From: Paenibacillus antibioticophila
GTDB lineage: Bacteria; Bacillota; Bacilli; Paenibacillales; Paenibacillaceae
Direction of reading: 5' to 3'
Assembly: GCF_000455265.1 (NCBI RefSeq)
Contig: NZ_HG005139.1
Span: 1,091,850-1,155,849, forward strand
Length of the DNA stretch: 64,000 nt
Below the pieces are notes generated by a model, which did not search any database, was not told the DNA's origin, and saw nothing but the letters and a program-made list of their open reading frames with translations. Positions 43,977-53,488 of the stretch are shown here, piece after piece; position 1 is the stretch's first letter, and the number at the start of each line of letters is the position of its first letter. The translations under genes were made by a program, and so were the position numbers.

Positions 43977-45199
43977 TGAACGGAAGAAGTAAATTCAAGC
44001 TTTCTACTCTGACGCTATTTATGGTGCTTTTTTGCACAGAGTTTGTCAGGAGTGCTTTCTTGTTTTCGTTCCTGCCGAACTTTGCCGTCAACGAATCGGG
44101 TCATACCGTTGCTTTGGTCGGTCTTGCCGTCTCGCTTCATTATACAGCCGACACGCTGATTAAATGTGTGGCTGGATATTTGCTGGACAGGTTTTCACTG
44201 CGCTGGCTGCTGCCCGCTACTTTTGTCATGATGCTGTCCGGACTGGCCATCGTGTTCTTTAGTCCGTATGCTTGGGGCCTCGTTGCCGGTTCCGTGATGC
44301 TTGGGATGGGGGCGTCGCCGATATGGCTTATTTGTCTGGAGAAAATCCGGCTGACAGAGCGGGCGGCCCAGATGGGAGCAATATATACCGTCTGGCTGGC
44401 CAGTATTGGTCTGGGGCCGGTCACGATCAATCTTACCTTTGATTATGGCTTTGAACCTGCCTTCCGGCTGATGATTGCGCTGCTCGCCGTGGGCTGCATT
44501 CTATCGTTTGCGATTAACAGAACAACCCCCTTGCAGCTCCAGAACGTCAGCTTTGCCGAACAAGCGGCAGGATTGCGGAGAAGGCTCGTTCAGCTGAAAT
44601 GGCTGCTGCCAGGCATGGTCCTGCAGATGACCGCCGCAGGACTGCTGCTGCCGATACTGCCCAGTTTTGCCGCTGACCATCTCGGCTTAAGCCAGCCGCA
44701 ATATTCGCTAATGCTCATGTTGGGTGGAGCCGGGGCGATGCTGTTCCTTGTCCCGATGGGGAAGCTGGCCGATCGATGGGGACACAAGCAAATGCTGGTC
44801 GCCGGCTTCGTAGCGCTTACGGTTGTATTGACTCTGTTAGTCCTATCCATGCCGTCGCCTGCATTAACGATGCTGTTTGCCTTTATGCTGGGGTTGTCCT
44901 ACTCCGTTGTGCTTCCGGCCTGGAATGCGGTGCTGTCGTATCTTGTTCCGGAGGATCAGAAGGGGACCGGGTGGGGAGTGCTCTCCGGGATTGAAGGGCT
45001 TGGCATTATGATCGGTCCGGTTATCGGAGGATGGATGGCCAGCCATTATACGAATGCTGCGGCCATTAGCATCAGCATTACTATGCTGGCAGCTCTTGCA
45101 ATTTTTTATTTGATTTTGCCGCAAAGCAAGCTTGTCTCGGCTGGCGGGACTTTGCAGCATAAGAAGGAGAATGCTCATGGACGTGACCGGGTATCTTAA
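43976..45199 (+). CDS. MFS transporter
   Basis: The 407-residue protein has 12 helices and the loop 2-3 motif GYLLDRFSLR, mirrored in the second half by GKLADRWGHK. I chose ATG 43976, nine bases after AAGGAG; GTG 43973 is also possible. The cluster with lipid phosphatase and glycolipid glycosyltransferase suggests a lipid or glycolipid flippase-like role, but a general efflux function cannot be excluded. Confidence 0.88.
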   Translation: MNGRSKFKLSTLTLFMVLFCTEFVRSAFLFSFLPNFAVNESGHTVALVGLAVSLHYTADTLIKCVAGYLLDRFSLRWLLPATFVMMLSGLAIVFFSPYAWGLVAGSVMLGMGASPIWLICLEKIRLTERAAQMGAIYTVWLASIGLGPVTINLTFDYGFEPAFRLMIALLAVGCILSFAINRTTPLQLQNVSFAEQAAGLRRRLVQLKWLLPGMVLQMTAAGLLLPILPSFAADHLGLSQPQYSLMLMLGGAGAMLFLVPMGKLADRWGHKQMLVAGFVALTVVLTLLVLSMPSPALTMLFAFMLGLSYSVVLPAWNAVLSYLVPEDQKGTGWGVLSGIEGLGIMIGPVIGGWMASHYTNAAAISISITMLAALAIFYLILPQSKLVSAGGTLQHKKENAHGRDRVS

Positions 45200-45433
45200 G
45201 ATATAATGAGAACTGATGTTCTGAATTCTGGAGAGAGGGGTCCGAGGCACTTGAGTGGAGAAAGATTGAAAATAGAATCGCCTAGAATATTTCTCATAGA
45301 ACCAAGTTTAACGAATGTAAAATGGTTGGCATTAATTTAGCGGGCGCAAAACAGAATGCTGGCGAGAAAAGCTTGCGTTTTCTCGCCCAAGGTGTGTAAA
45401 TTGTGATTCGTATGGCGGGAGCCGACCAGCATT

Positions 45434-45633
45434 TGACAAGTAGGACTGTATATGCTAGTTTTGTAGCTATAATATTTATGGGGGTGGTAAGGAATGTCCA
45501 GTGACAGGAGCGATAGGTGTAGCTTCTATGATGTCTCGTATTTTCAAATGGAGTAGACCAGGTGCGTCATCAATTGTGATGAGGTGCTATTTTTGTTTGC
45601 TCTTTTAAGAAAATACGGGAGGATGTAAATGAA
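45434..45633 (+). promoter_or_regulatory. Promoter and possible attenuator leader of the P-type ATPase gene
   Basis: TTGACA at 45433-45438 lies 17 bases before a weak extended -10 (TGC-TAGTTT); a perfect TATAAT at 45468-45473 has no good -35. A stem with TCATCA/TGATGA plus an outer helix (45562-45588) followed by TATTTTTG sits only 40 bases before the start codon. A terminator inside the leader would suggest attenuation, for example by metal ions. I could not match it to a known riboswitch. Confidence 0.35.
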
Positions 45634-48366
45634 ATGAAAACACAATCCGAGCATTATCAAACAACGGTTGAGCATTTGGCAAGCCATTATGAGCAGGGGA
45701 ATTTCGAATCTGGCTTGAGTCATGCCGAAGCCAGGAAGCGTCTGAATTTGTACGGGCCGAATAAGCTGGTTGGCGAAAGAGTCCCCAAATGGAAGCTGTT
45801 CGTTCGGCAATTTAACAACATGATTATCTATATCTTGATTTTTGCCGCATTTTTGACTGTAGTCATGGGGCATATCTCAGATGCCATCATTATTGGCCTC
45901 GTGGTCGTCATTAACGCCCTGATCGGCTACTATCAAGAAGCCAACGCCTCCGACGCGCTTGAGAAGATCAAGGGAATGCTGTCCACTCAGGCAACCGTAT
46001 ACCGGGATGGCGCCCGAATCGATATTCCTGCCGAGGAATTGGTTGTTGGGGATGTTGTATTTCTCGAAGCTGGCGACAGCGTGCCTGCGGATTTGCGGAT
46101 CGTAGATGCCGATAACTTAAGAATTCAGGAATCTGCCTTAACGGGAGAAGCTGACTCCGTTGAGAAGGTGACGCAAGAGCTGACAGCGGAAAATGTTGCA
46201 CTGGCAGATCAAATAAACATGGCATTTGCTTCCACATCTGTAACGAATGGCAGCGGGCTGGGCGTGGTCGTTGCAACAGCCGAGAACACGGAAATAGGGA
46301 AAATTTCCATGGAGGTTCAAGGGGTACAGGAAAGAAAGACCCCTTTGATGAAAGAAATTGACGGTTTGGGTAAAGGTGTTTCTTATGTCGTCATTGGTGC
46401 GGCCGTAGTTCTCTTTATCATGGGGTTGTTCATGGAAATCTACTCCTTGTCTGTTCTTTCATTAGCCGTAGTGACCATGGTCGTTGGCTCTATTCCTGAA
46501 GGCCTTCCCGCTACAACCTCAGTCATATTGGCGATGGGCGTAAGCGACATGGCGAAGAGAAAGCATACGATCGTCAAATCGCTTCCAGCCGTTGAAACTT
46601 TAGGGTCCGTTGACATCATTGCGACAGACAAGACGGGAACCCTGACGAAAAATGAGATGACCGTTAAAGACATTTATATAGATAACTATCACTATGAAGT
46701 GACAGGGGACGGCTACAAGCCGGAAGGGGAAATCAGAGAGTTCGGTGAACCCGTTGAATTGAAGCCTCGGCTGCGGCTGTTTCTGGAGGCCGGTTACGAA
46801 GCCAACGATACCTTGCTCCTGCATGAGCAGGACACCTGGTCCTTGAATGGCGAGCCTACGGATGGCGCCTTCCTGACTTTGTATCATAAAATTTTTGATT
46901 ATAGGCAAGAAAGCCAATATATCGAATTGGATATGCTTCCATTTGACTCCGATTACCGGTATATGGCTAAGCTGGTTATGCATAAAGAGTCCAGGCAGAA
47001 GCTGTTGTTTATTAAAGGTTCCCCAGACAAATTGTTTCCGATGGCCAGCAAGTGCGATGAGGGCTTTGATCAGAACAAGTGGAATCGGATCGTCCGGGAG
47101 CTTTCGCTCCAGGGAAAGCGCGTCGTTGCTGTCGGGTATAAACACTGCCCGGATGATATGGAAGAGATTAGTCATGAACTGCTTCACTCGGGAATTCAAT
47201 TCCTGGGCGTAGCGGGAATCATCGACCCTCCGCGCGAGGAAGTTATTGATGCGTTGAAGGTGATGCGTCAGGCAGGCGTTGAGGTCAAGATGATTACAGG
47301 CGATCATCCGCTCACGGCCAAGACGATTGGCGAGAAGCTGGGGCTGGCCGATGAAATACAAGTGATTACGGGGCCGGAGTGGGATCAGCTATCCGCAGAT
47401 GAGCAGAAGGAAGCTGCATTGAAGCATCAGGTGTTTGCCCGAACCACGCCTAAGAACAAGCTGGAGATTGTCTCCGCGCTTCAGGCAAGCAAGAAGGTTA
47501 CCGCTATGACAGGCGATGGCGTCAATGATGCCCCGGCGCTGAAGAAAGCGGATATCGGCATAGCCATGGGGATCAAGGGGACCGATGTGGCCAAGGATTC
47601 TGCCGATATGATTTTGGCTAATGATAACTTTGCAACGATGTCTGTAGCTATTAAAGAAGGGCGCCGCATTTATGATAATATCAAGAAGAGTATTCTCTTC
47701 CTGCTGCCAACCTCTTTTGCAGAAGGATTAATTATTGCCTTTACCATTTTGATGCAGCAAAGTATGCCGCTTCAAGCATCCCAGTTGCTATGGATTAACA
47801 TGGTGTCCGCCATTACGATTCAGTTTGCCTTTATTTTTGAACCGGCTGAAGAGGGAATTATGAACAGGCCGCCGAGAAGAACGGGCGGGGCGCTGATGAG
47901 TAAGCATGATATTTTTCAGATGGCTTACGTTTCGGTTCTGATGGCTATCGTTAGTCTGATCGCTTATGATTGGCTTATATACATGGGGGCTGATCAAGCT
48001 ATAGCCAGTACGATGATGGTGAACATTATCGTGATGAGCAAGATCTTCTATCTGTTTAATATTCGCACTTCCAGGCTGGCCTTCTCTTCTTCGTTCTTTA
48101 CTAATCCGAAGGCATTTTTGATTATTGGAATCATGATTTTGCTGCAACTGATTCTGACTTACGCACCGTTTATGCAGGGAGCTTTCCATACCGCTTCTAT
48201 GACGCTGGTGGAGTGGGCGATTGCTGTTCTGTGTGGATTGATCGTACTTATCGTTGCGGAAATTGACAAATTCATTCGCCTGCGTCTGCAAGCAAGGAAA
48301 AAAGGCGAAATTAGAATGCGGCAAGAAGCGCGTCAGCGCACCGTTACACAATCTTCTTCCGAATAA
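45634..48366 (+). CDS. Cation-translocating P-type ATPase (P2 type)
   Basis: The 910-residue pump has an N-terminal cation ATPase domain, the actuator loop LTGEAD (170-174), M4 motif SIPEGLPATT (286-295) and the phosphorylation site DKTGTLTKNE (Asp332). The hinge MTGDGVNDAPALKKADIGIA follows, with four to six C-terminal helices. The M4 IPEGLP motif places it with Ca2+, Na+ or other P2 pumps, not heavy-metal P1B pumps. The ATG follows GGGAGGATGTAAATGAA. The C-terminal tail is basic and cytosolic. Confidence 0.92.
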   Translation: MKTQSEHYQTTVEHLASHYEQGNFESGLSHAEARKRLNLYGPNKLVGERVPKWKLFVRQFNNMIIYILIFAAFLTVVMGHISDAIIIGLVVVINALIGYYQEANASDALEKIKGMLSTQATVYRDGARIDIPAEELVVGDVVFLEAGDSVPADLRIVDADNLRIQESALTGEADSVEKVTQELTAENVALADQINMAFASTSVTNGSGLGVVVATAENTEIGKISMEVQGVQERKTPLMKEIDGLGKGVSYVVIGAAVVLFIMGLFMEIYSLSVLSLAVVTMVVGSIPEGLPATTSVILAMGVSDMAKRKHTIVKSLPAVETLGSVDIIATDKTGTLTKNEMTVKDIYIDNYHYEVTGDGYKPEGEIREFGEPVELKPRLRLFLEAGYEANDTLLLHEQDTWSLNGEPTDGAFLTLYHKIFDYRQESQYIELDMLPFDSDYRYMAKLVMHKESRQKLLFIKGSPDKLFPMASKCDEGFDQNKWNRIVRELSLQGKRVVAVGYKHCPDDMEEISHELLHSGIQFLGVAGIIDPPREEVIDALKVMRQAGVEVKMITGDHPLTAKTIGEKLGLADEIQVITGPEWDQLSADEQKEAALKHQVFARTTPKNKLEIVSALQASKKVTAMTGDGVNDAPALKKADIGIAMGIKGTDVAKDSADMILANDNFATMSVAIKEGRRIYDNIKKSILFLLPTSFAEGLIIAFTILMQQSMPLQASQLLWINMVSAITIQFAFIFEPAEEGIMNRPPRRTGGALMSKHDIFQMAYVSVLMAIVSLIAYDWLIYMGADQAIASTMMVNIIVMSKIFYLFNIRTSRLAFSSSFFTNPKAFLIIGIMILLQLILTYAPFMQGAFHTASMTLVEWAIAVLCGLIVLIVAEIDKFIRLRLQARKKGEIRMRQEARQRTVTQSSSE

Positions 48367-48381
48367 TGAACAGCTTCTGAC

Positions 48382-48442
48382 ACACCTCCTGGACACATTG
48401 GGCAGCCTTCGGGTTATCCAATGAGCTGGGAGGTGTTTTTTT
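48382..48442 (+). terminator. Terminator of the P-type ATPase gene
   Basis: ACACCTCC (48382-48389) pairs with GGAGGTGT (48429-48436) around a structured loop and is followed by TTTTTT. Confidence 0.82.
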
Positions 48443-48468
48443 GTCGGAGGCGATAGCCGTGCTTTACA

Positions 48469-48486
48469 TTCTGACGATCGTCAGAA
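48469..48486. promoter_or_regulatory. Perfect 18-base palindrome, likely operator
   Basis: TTCTGACGATCGTCAGAA is its own reverse complement. TetR-family operators often have this size and form. It lies right in front of an MFS relic, and no TetR gene is close, so it seems to be an orphan operator of a lost efflux locus. Confidence 0.5.
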
Positions 48487-48516
48487 AAAATGATGAAGGC
48501 ACTTATCAGAGATGGA

Positions 48517-48618
48517 GGTAACAGCAAGATCACGCTGTCCAGCAGCAACCTTATGTTCTTGCTTTCGGGAGTCTTGTACGGTTTCGGCTTCGGGGCGATC
48601 TTTCCGGCCTTGCAAACC
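48517..48618 (+). pseudogene. Relic of an MFS transporter
   Basis: In frame from 48490 the sequence reads SNLMFLLSGVLYGFGFGAIF and then PALQT, the periplasmic-helix motif of drug-efflux MFS proteins (GFGxGxxFPxLQ). Before and after it the frame is unrelated and runs into the antisense of the next gene. Only about 25 codons survive. Confidence 0.55.
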
Positions 48619-48633
48619 GGAAACGCCGTCTTC

Positions 48634-49014
48634 TCAATTTTCACCCATCAGCTCTTGGCTAAGCCGCATAATCTCCGGCGCCAGCTTCTCGCGTTGTTTT
48701 TTCGTGATGGATTGGAACAACGGATAGGCCAGAGCTACGCCCGCGAGACCGATAAGCCCGATTACGATGCCCGGGACCATCAGGGTGTCTTCCCAAACCA
48801 TCGTACAGCTCATTCCAAGGCCAAGGAGCAGCGCGCCGACCGTACCGACCAGAATCGAAATGAAGGTTCCACGCGATTCGGCGCTTTTATCCAGCCTGCG
48901 CAGTTGTTCCATCTTATTTTCTTCCTTAGGGATATACTTCTGGCGAATGCTTTTGACTTCCTCTTGTTGTTTTGCGGAATACATGTAGGTGAAAGTTTTG
49001 TTATCATCATCCAT
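48634..49014 (-). CDS. Small two-helix membrane protein of unknown function
   Basis: The 126-residue protein starts at ATG 49012-49014 behind TAAAGGAGG. A charged N-terminal half (KQQEEVKSIRQKYIPKEENK) precedes two helices (FISILVGTVGALLLGLGMSC and LMVPGIVIGLIGLAGVALAY) and a basic tail. No family is recognised with confidence, though many Firmicutes encode similar proteins. It follows the membrane protein at 49078 by about 60 bases and may be part of its operon. Confidence 0.75.
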   Translation of the reverse strand: MDDDNKTFTYMYSAKQQEEVKSIRQKYIPKEENKMEQLRRLDKSAESRGTFISILVGTVGALLLGLGMSCTMVWEDTLMVPGIVIGLIGLAGVALAYPLFQSITKKQREKLAPEIMRLSQELMGEN

Positions 49015-49077
49015 GTCTATAGCCTCCTTTAAATTATAAATTTATTTTAGAAAGCAGTTATTTAAATCATGATGACG

Positions 49078-49977
49078 TTATGTTTCGGAATGATTTAGTT
49101 GAAGTTTTTTTAACGCACGTTTGGCGCGAACCACCATAAACACGGCCATAGCGATTACGGTCAGGCTGACGCTTGTGCCGGTTATGCTATTCATATATCG
49201 GCGCAACAAAGGGTCCTCGCCGAACTGGGTCATCATGGCCGACTGCAGAGCCAGAATGGACATCAATGCCCCCGCAACGCTGAGCATTTTGGCTGCGGAC
49301 AAAAGAGGGCGATCCATTTTGCGGAATTTTACCATATTGATGATGGCCACGGTTAAATTGTAAAAGGCATACAAGGCAAAGGCGTAGATAGCCAGGCCCA
49401 GGGAATGAATTCCCTTGTTTTTCTCGATCATCTGAACCATCATACCGACCATGGCAATATTCAGCGCAAACAGCAACCGGCCCGTCAGCCGATAACGTTG
49501 CAGTTCGTGCGCTATTTTCTCCTCATCCGTTTCCAGCTTTGACTTCATCTGTTCACTCCGCAGCAGAAGGAAGCGCATGAAGCTCAAGATAATATGGTAG
49601 CTCGCTACGGCGGCAAACCAGAGAGAGGTATAAATCCAGCTCGCCAGAACATGGAAAACGGCAAACAGCGAATTGATGAACAGTCCTTGATAAAGGGAGA
49701 TTCTCGCCCGAAGTCTGGCGTCGCTCAAGTAGCGTGAGATCAGCGGATTTTGGCGGATGATGAAGCTCATCCTTCGTCCTCCGTTTGTGGCAGCCACGAT
49801 AAGGACGACCAGAGCGTAAGCGGAGATTCCGTAGGAAATATAGGTCAAGGGTGTATCAGTCCGCTCCCTTGAAAGGGTGAAAACGGTCAATCCGACCGCA
49901 AATATCACGAGGACTATCGTCCACATCATACCGGGTCGAACCCACCGGGACAGGACGTCTTTAATTCGTTTCATCAC
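49078..49977 (-). CDS. Multi-pass membrane protein of unknown function
   Basis: The 299-residue protein has about eight helices in pairs, with a charged central loop (LRSEQMKSKLETDEEKIAHE). No catalytic motif is seen. Its start overlaps the 3' end of the upstream kinase gene by 17 bases, so it is translationally coupled to the regulator-kinase pair. It may be the target or accessory sensor of that system (inference). Confidence 0.75.
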   Translation of the reverse strand: MMKRIKDVLSRWVRPGMMWTIVLVIFAVGLTVFTLSRERTDTPLTYISYGISAYALVVLIVAATNGGRRMSFIIRQNPLISRYLSDARLRARISLYQGLFINSLFAVFHVLASWIYTSLWFAAVASYHIILSFMRFLLLRSEQMKSKLETDEEKIAHELQRYRLTGRLLFALNIAMVGMMVQMIEKNKGIHSLGLAIYAFALYAFYNLTVAIINMVKFRKMDRPLLSAAKMLSVAGALMSILALQSAMMTQFGEDPLLRRYMNSITGTSVSLTVIAMAVFMVVRAKRALKKLQLNHSET

Positions 49978-51040
49978 TGGTTCTCCTTAGCTTCACAAGG
50001 AATGTGCTTCCTTTTCCCGCTTCGCTCTCCACCCTAATCTCGCCGTCGACAATATCAATGACCCGCTTGACCAGCGCAAGCCCAAGGCCGTTGCCTTGCG
50101 TCGCACGCGAGGGATCGCCTTGATAGAATTTCTCAAAGATATGCATTCCTACCTCCGGGCTCATCCCGCAGCCTGTATCCGAGACCTTAACCACAACCCA
50201 GTCTTCATCCGCCGTCAAACTGACGGTAATTTTGCCATGCGGTTCGGTAAACTTCAGAGCATTGGAAAAAAGGTTGTTCCACACCAGCGTCAAAAGCTCC
50301 GTATCCGCTTCAATCAAGATGTCTTCTTCAATGCTGGTATCGATTTCCAATTCTTTCTCTTCCCAGATATTTTCAAACCCCAACAGGCATCCGGACAGCT
50401 GCTCGCCGAGGTTGAATTTTTGGACATCCGGGAAAATCTCCTGATTCTCCAGCTTGTTCAGCTTCAAGATGTTAGTGATCAAATCCGACAGCCGGCGGGA
50501 AGCCGAGGTGAGCGTCTTGGCGTACTCTATTCTTTTCGATTCCGGTAATGCGGGGGCTTGCAGCAAGGTTGAATAATTTTGGATCACGGCCAGCGGCGTC
50601 TTCAGTTCGTGGGAGATATTCGCGATGAAGTCCGCGCGTAACGTTTCGATCCCGGAGAGTTCCTTCGCCATCCGATTGAAATTTTCGATGATCATATCGA
50701 ATTCATTTCTGCTGTCCGATCCATGAATCGTCCGGATTCTTGCTTTGAAATCGCCCTGCGTGATGCGGCGTGTGGCTTCCAGAATTCGTTTTACGGGAAG
50801 CTCTACGGTATATTTTCGGCGAATCCCGTCAAGCAAGCCAAAAAGCAAGCTAAGGAAAATCACATTCCCGAAGGTCCTTAGCGCATTTTGCCGGACTTCC
50901 GCCTCCGAAATATCCATTCCGGCGAAAAACAGCAGGAAACTGCAACCGACCACATATGAGATCACCAGGAAAAAGATCAGATAATTCCACCAGGAAAACA
51001 GGCTGCGGGTCGTTAGTTTGCTTAGTTCCTTTCCTTTCAC
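49961..51040 (-). CDS. Sensor histidine kinase with HAMP domain
   Basis: The 359-residue kinase starts at GTG 51038-51040, overlapping the regulator stop as GTGA. It has helices YLIFFLVISYVVGCSFLLFF and a second one near 65, a HAMP domain, HisKA with NISHELKTPLAVIQNYSTLL, and HATPase motifs NNLFSNALKF, DTGCGMSPE and GNGLGLALVKRVI. The extracellular segment is only about 15 residues, so sensing is probably intramembrane or through a partner. Confidence 0.92.
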   Translation of the reverse strand: MKGKELSKLTTRSLFSWWNYLIFFLVISYVVGCSFLLFFAGMDISEAEVRQNALRTFGNVIFLSLLFGLLDGIRRKYTVELPVKRILEATRRITQGDFKARIRTIHGSDSRNEFDMIIENFNRMAKELSGIETLRADFIANISHELKTPLAVIQNYSTLLQAPALPESKRIEYAKTLTSASRRLSDLITNILKLNKLENQEIFPDVQKFNLGEQLSGCLLGFENIWEEKELEIDTSIEEDILIEADTELLTLVWNNLFSNALKFTEPHGKITVSLTADEDWVVVKVSDTGCGMSPEVGMHIFEKFYQGDPSRATQGNGLGLALVKRVIDIVDGEIRVESEAGKGSTFLVKLRRTSDETN

Positions 51041-51708
51041 TTCAACACCGCCTTGTATCCCAATCCATGCACGGTGACGATTTCGAACTCGCTGCATTCG
51101 GAAAATTTATCCCGCAGTTTTGTCATATACACGTCCACGGTTCTGGGGCTGGAGGAGGTCTCGGAATCCCAGAACTCGTCCATTAATTGGAGGCGGGTAA
51201 AGGTTTTCTTTGGATAGGCCAGCAGTTTGTACAACAGGTTGAATTCCCGTACGGTCAAGGGAATTTCCTCTTCTTTTAAATAGGCAGTATGTTCTTCGGC
51301 ATCCAGGATCAGATTTCCGATTTCCAGCCGTTTGCTGGACGCGATCTTCGCTCTGCGCAGCAATGCGCCAATACGCAGCAGCAATTCATCCAAATCGATC
51401 GGCTTTACCATATAGTCGTCGATTCCCGCACGAAATCCCCGTTGTTTGGAGGCAAAATCATCTCGCGCCGTTATAAAAAGGATCGGGATCTCTTGATTCA
51501 GCCCCCGGATGGTTTCGGCAAATTCAAAGCCGTCGATCTCGGGCATCATGATGTCGGAGACGATCAGATCGAATAGATTGCCATACATGGTGTCGTAGGC
51601 TTCATTCGCGTTAAGACACCCTGCAGCCTGATATCCGTTCTGATTTAAATAAGAGCAGATAGCGTGATTCAACTCTCTATTATCTTCGGTAACTAATATT
51701 TTGAACAT
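51037..51708 (-). CDS. OmpR-family response regulator
   Basis: The 223-residue protein has a receiver (ILVTEDN, Asp52 in IVSDIMMPEIDG, KPI switch) and winged helix ending FEIVTVHGLGYKAVLK. It is the first gene of a three-gene unit (regulator, kinase, membrane protein). ATG 51708 is preceded by GGGGAGGCTTATCCT. Confidence 0.94.
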   Translation of the reverse strand: MFKILVTEDNRELNHAICSYLNQNGYQAAGCLNANEAYDTMYGNLFDLIVSDIMMPEIDGFEFAETIRGLNQEIPILFITARDDFASKQRGFRAGIDDYMVKPIDLDELLLRIGALLRRAKIASSKRLEIGNLILDAEEHTAYLKEEEIPLTVREFNLLYKLLAYPKKTFTRLQLMDEFWDSETSSSPRTVDVYMTKLRDKFSECSEFEIVTVHGLGYKAVLK

Positions 51709-51877
51709 AGGATAAGCCTCCCCATGAAATTAATTTTATTATAACGGAGAGTTGTTAAAGTTATGTTGTTGTTTGCTTTTAGCATTTTATAAACATTTCT
51801 GAAGCAATTCATAAACAACCCCTTGGTAAGGTAGGATATGTAATTTCATTCCGAGATAGGAGAGGAGATTTATATTT

Positions 51878-52882
51878 ATGAAAGAGACAATTTATTTGCT
51901 GACTGGTGCCGCCGGATTTTTGGGCAACAACATTTCCCACCAGCTTGTTTCCGAAGGAAAAAAAGTGCGTGCGCTGGTATTGAAAGGCGATCCTGCAGTG
52001 AAATACGTGCCGAGTGAAGCGGAAGTTGTGTTTGGTGATCTGACGGATTTGAATTCGTTGAAAGCTTTCTTTGACGTCCCTGAAAACCACGAAGTCATCG
52101 TGATCCACTGTGCCAGCCTCGTAACGACTTCTCCCGAGCCGAGCCCAAAAGTATACGACGTTAATGTAACGGGGACACAGAACATCGTAGATCTGTGTGT
52201 GGCCAAGCAGGTGAAAAAGTTGGTGCACGTGAGTTCTACCGGGGCCATTCTTGAAGAGCCGCATGGACAGGTCATCCGGGAGCCGGAACAGTTTCACCCG
52301 GACCAGGTAGTCGGCTATTACGCAAAAACCAAAGCGATCGCGACGCAATATGTTCTGGAGGCGGTGCGGAACAAAGGCCTGGATGCCTCGATTGTTTATC
52401 CTTCGGGAATAGCGGGGCCGAATGACAGTGCCTTTGGTCCATTGGTGAGGTTTGTAATTCGCTATTGCCGGGGAGAAATTCGCGTAGGAGTTGACGGATC
52501 TTTCAATGCTGTAGATGTTCGCGACCTTGCGGACGGCATCATTGCATGCACCGAGCAAGGACGGCGGGGAGAAGGATACATTTTGAGCAATGAGATGGTG
52601 CCGATGCGGAAGATGTTTGATCTGATCAGCGAAGCCAGCGGTGCCGGACGGGTCGAAACCATTCTGACGCCGGAGCAGATGCAAGCCATGTCGCAGGGAA
52701 GTATGGTCGAGTCCGAAGGCGGGTCCAATCTGGAGGCTTTGAAATTTGAAATCTATAACTTAACCCGGAATAATCAGTTTTCATCCGAGAAAGCGGAGCG
52801 TGAGCTCGGCTTCCACACGAGACCGTTTGAGGAAACGATTGCAGATACAGTAGCATGGCTTCGCAGCGAGGGAGAAATCTAA
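51878..52882 (+). CDS. NAD(P)-dependent epimerase/dehydratase (extended SDR)
   Basis: The 334-residue protein has the dinucleotide motif [12 protein letters not shown], an early GDLTD acidic site, HCASLV, VSSTGAI and catalytic YYAKTK. It resembles dihydroflavonol-4-reductase-like SDRs, reducing an aldehyde or ketone; the substrate is unknown. ATG 51878 follows ATAGGAGAGGAG. It is divergent from the regulator-kinase unit. A chemoreceptor relic begins 10 bases beyond its stop. Confidence 0.9.
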   Translation: MKETIYLLTGAAGFLGNNISHQLVSEGKKVRALVLKGDPAVKYVPSEAEVVFGDLTDLNSLKAFFDVPENHEVIVIHCASLVTTSPEPSPKVYDVNVTGTQNIVDLCVAKQVKKLVHVSSTGAILEEPHGQVIREPEQFHPDQVVGYYAKTKAIATQYVLEAVRNKGLDASIVYPSGIAGPNDSAFGPLVRFVIRYCRGEIRVGVDGSFNAVDVRDLADGIIACTEQGRRGEGYILSNEMVPMRKMFDLISEASGAGRVETILTPEQMQAMSQGSMVESEGGSNLEALKFEIYNLTRNNQFSSEKAERELGFHTRPFEETIADTVAWLRSEGEI

Positions 52883-52892
52883 ACCATATGAA

Positions 52893-53237
52893 AATGCGGC
52901 CATTGAGGCATCCAGAGCAGGTGAGCAGGGAAGAGGGTTTGCTGTCGTGGCTAATGAAGTGAAGAAGCTGGCCGAACAATGTTCATCGGCTATCAACAAT
53001 ATTGATTCGGTCGTAAATAGAATCAGAGTCGTTTTTAATCAATTATCCTCAAGCTCCCAAAAGGTTTTGGATTACATCAGCACGGGTGTTACATCTCAGT
53101 TCGAACTGTTGCTTCAAACGGGTGCAGAGTATGAACGCGACGCAGAATCGATCTCTAATCTATCAATCGAGGTAGACGGTTGCGCCAACTCTGTAACGGT
53201 TCGATGGAGCGACAAAATGATTTATCTGTGCAGTTAA
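52893..53237 (+). pseudogene. Relic of a methyl-accepting chemotaxis protein (C-terminal part)
   Basis: In the frame starting at 52893 the sequence reads [20 protein letters not shown] and [18 protein letters not shown], the conserved tip of a chemoreceptor signalling domain. It lacks any start and everything N-terminal to the tip. It ends in a divergent sequence ([15 protein letters not shown]). The junction with the reductase gene is only 10 bases, which points to a deletion or insertion that removed the 5' three quarters. Confidence 0.75.
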
Positions 53238-53488
53238 AAAAATCGGTGGGCCAGTTCACTTTTTCGTAGCTATTGAAAGATTGAATCCTCTGAGCGCACC
53301 ACCTACAATGAAATAAGCTCGTGAATTTGTCCTTGAGACAGCTTTGAACAAGGGGCGGTCCAGGTTGAAACGGCTGAAGAAAACAACCTGGGGGGAACGG
53401 AGTGTTCTCTTCCGCTTGTTGTCAGCCGGGCAAAAGCGGCGGGCGGTGAGAATATTGCTCTAGTAGAGTGTTAGAGTGGAGGCGGATC

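Noticed and set aside
45475..45600. yybP-ykoY manganese or M-box riboswitch before the P-type ATPase
   Set aside because: The expected conserved loops are not found; only a generic hairpin with a T tract is visible.
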